From the NCBI GenBank assembly GCA_958348565.1, contig CATVZP010000104.1, forward strand, positions 1 to 6,385: a stretch of DNA of 6,385 nt. Direction: 5' to 3'. The position numbers and the translations under genes are program-made. Shown in pieces: positions 5,512-6,385 of this stretch. Numbering within the stretch: the first letter of the stretch is position 1; each line of letters opens with the position of its first letter. The DNA comes from an uncultured Collinsella sp. (lineage in GTDB: Bacteria; Actinomycetota; Coriobacteriia; Coriobacteriales; Coriobacteriaceae). The notes beneath the pieces were generated by a model, which was given only the letters and a program-made list of their open reading frames with translations, was not told the DNA's origin and did not search any database.

Positions 5512-6198
5512 ATGACCGTTGATCCTTTGATCCAGTCCCTGAAGGGCAAGCTCGTCGTGAGCGTTCAGGCGTATATGGGCGAGCCGCTTCGTACGCCCGA
5601 GACCATGGCTCAAATGTCTCGCGCCTGCGAGCTTGGCGGCGCCGCCGCTATTCGTTGCCAGGGTCTTGCCGACATTGCCGCCATTAAGGGTCGCTGTGAG
5701 GTTCCTGTTATCGGCTTGTGGAAGGATGGACACGAGGGCGTCTACATCACGCCGACGCTGCGTCATGCTCGCGCCTGCGTTGCCGCGGGTGCTGACATCG
5801 TGGCAATTGATGCCACTGATCGCCCGCGTCCCGATGGCAAGACCGTCGAGGACACCTTCCGCCCGCTGCACGAGGAGGGTGTGCTCCTGATGGCCGACTG
5901 TGCCACCATCGAGGACATTCGCCGTGCTGTCGACATGGGCTTTGACCTGGTATCCACTACGCTTTCTCACGGTGTTGCCGCCATCGACTGCACCATGGCC
6001 GATGGCCCCGATCTGCCGCTTCTGCGTCAGGCGACCGAGGAATTCCCCGGTCTTCCCATCATCTGCGAGGGCCGCGTGCACACGCCCGAGGAGGCCCGCG
6101 CCGCGATCGATGCGGGCGCCTGGGCCGTTGTCGTCGGCACCGCCATCACGCACCCCACGAGTATTACAAGTTGGTTCAAGGCTGCGCTTGAGGCGTAA
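5512..6198 (+). CDS. nanE: N-acetylmannosamine-6-phosphate 2-epimerase
   Basis: A 228-residue TIM-barrel enzyme that matches NanE in length and motifs; it converts ManNAc-6-phosphate to GlcNAc-6-phosphate in the cytoplasm, the step that joins sialic acid catabolism to amino-sugar metabolism. Seen: VSVQAYMGEPL near the N-terminus (17-26), AIRCQG (46-51), the catalytic lysine in GLWKDG (Lys71), DIVAIDATDRPRP (95-107), ADCATIED (128-135), STTLSHG (148-154), the catalytic glutamate in CEGRVHTPEEA (Glu186), and GAWAVVVGTAITHP (202-215). The ATG at 5512 follows AAAGG at 5496-5500 with a rather long 11-base spacer; TTG at 5501 is not usable because its frame stops at once. This is the most secure functional assignment in the window and fixes the pathway. 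Loss of expression through the upstream palindrome is possible if that element terminates. Confidence 0.95.
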   Translation: MTVDPLIQSLKGKLVVSVQAYMGEPLRTPETMAQMSRACELGGAAAIRCQGLADIAAIKGRCEVPVIGLWKDGHEGVYITPTLRHARACVAAGADIVAIDATDRPRPDGKTVEDTFRPLHEEGVLLMADCATIEDIRRAVDMGFDLVSTTLSHGVAAIDCTMADGPDLPLLRQATEEFPGLPIICEGRVHTPEEARAAIDAGAWAVVVGTAITHPTSITSWFKAALEA

Positions 6199-6225
6199 GA
6201 CAGGCCTCGTATCCGCTTGGGGCGG

Positions 6226-6231
6226 TATACT
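6226..6231 (+). promoter_or_regulatory. Possible -10 box ahead of the rapZ-like gene
   Basis: TATACT is a good -10 match lying 28 bases after the nanE stop. No convincing -35 hexamer is found 16-18 bases upstream, so support is limited. If used, transcription would start near 6238 and immediately run through the hairpin at 6250-6278. Confidence 0.35.
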
Positions 6232-6249
6232 CAATAAAGGCAATTGATC

Positions 6250-6285
6250 GCGCGGGATCCGCTGGCCGGGTCCCGCGCTTGTTTT
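6250..6285 (+). terminator. Intrinsic terminator after nanE
   Basis: A 12-bp stem (6250-6261 with 6267-6278, one G-U wobble) around a 5-base loop, followed by TTGTTTT (6279-6285). This is the best terminator in the window and would end the nan transcript. The T-tract touches AGGAGG at 6286-6291, the ribosome site of the next gene, so the same hairpin would lie in that gene's leader if its promoter is at about 6226. Confidence 0.85.
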
Positions 6286-6296
6286 AGGAGGCACAC

Positions 6297-6385
6297 ATGC
6301 AAAAGGGAGATGCCATGGATGCGGCGGAGCGCTCGGAGCGCATCCCCGATATCGTCATCATCACCGGAATGTCCGGATCGGGCCG
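6297..6385 (+). CDS. rapZ: RapZ/YvcJ-family nucleotide-binding protein, N-terminal fragment
   Basis: Only 29 codons and two bases are in the window. After a short polar N-terminus comes IPDIVIITGMSGSG (16-29), followed by a CG- codon, which must be arginine. ITGMSGSGR is the P-loop form typical of RapZ/YvcJ proteins, which bind nucleotides; the E. coli member is an RNase adaptor that controls glucosamine-6-phosphate synthase expression. In Gram-positive bacteria the gene usually precedes yvcK and whiA, which would lie to the right. The start is ATG 6297, five bases after AGGAGG; a second in-frame ATG at 6315 has a weaker site. Another P-loop kinase cannot be fully excluded from so short a piece. 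Confidence 0.75.
   Translation, partial: MQKGDAMDAAERSERIPDIVIITGMSGSG

Noticed and set aside
5284..6294. Long antisense open frame (336 codons) opposite nanE
   Set aside because: It runs through the terminator, the element 2 palindrome and the end of nanK and shows no motif; the sense frame is an unmistakable NanE.

Overview
The window looks like part of a high-GC actinobacterial genome. A gut member of the Coriobacteriia, most likely Collinsella or a close relative, is my best guess. The basis is the strong G/C bias at third codon positions, AGGAGG-type ribosome sites, the gene content, and a rapZ-family gene at the right edge. This assignment is inference; no marker gene is present.

Layout, all genes on the + strand: (1) 1-1344, the end of an operon for an oligopeptide-type (Opp/Dpp) ABC importer, with the C-terminal part of one ATPase and a complete second ATPase. 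(2) 1425-3246, two overlapping alpha/beta-hydrolase genes. The first is an intact carbohydrate esterase family 7-like (acetyl xylan esterase/cephalosporin-C deacetylase-like) enzyme; the second is a shortened paralogue that has lost the nucleophilic serine. (3) 3315-4235, a DapA/NanA-family Schiff-base aldolase. (4) 4406-5371, a ROK-family sugar kinase with NanK-like motifs. (5) 5512-6198, NanE, N-acetylmannosamine-6-phosphate 2-epimerase. (6) 6297-6385, the first 29 codons of a RapZ-type nucleotide-binding protein, after an intrinsic terminator.

Read together, genes 1-5 form a compact sialic acid (N-acetylneuraminate) uptake and catabolism locus: import through an Opp-type transporter, removal of O-acetyl groups by the esterase, cleavage to ManNAc and pyruvate (NanA), phosphorylation to ManNAc-6-P (NanK), and epimerisation to GlcNAc-6-P (NanE). 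NanE is the firmest anchor and the others follow from motif plus context. No sialidase, NagA/NagB or dedicated regulator lies in the window.

The least expected features are two imperfect palindromes of about 90-98 nt that flank the kinase gene (4242-4331 and 5389-5486). With the first read on the - strand and the second on the + strand, they align over both flanks. They keep a tandem G-A step in the same place, and their helices differ by compensatory base changes. They look like two copies of one structured RNA or palindromic repeat family. The second notable item is the predicted pseudo-esterase, encoded in translational coupling with its active paralogue.
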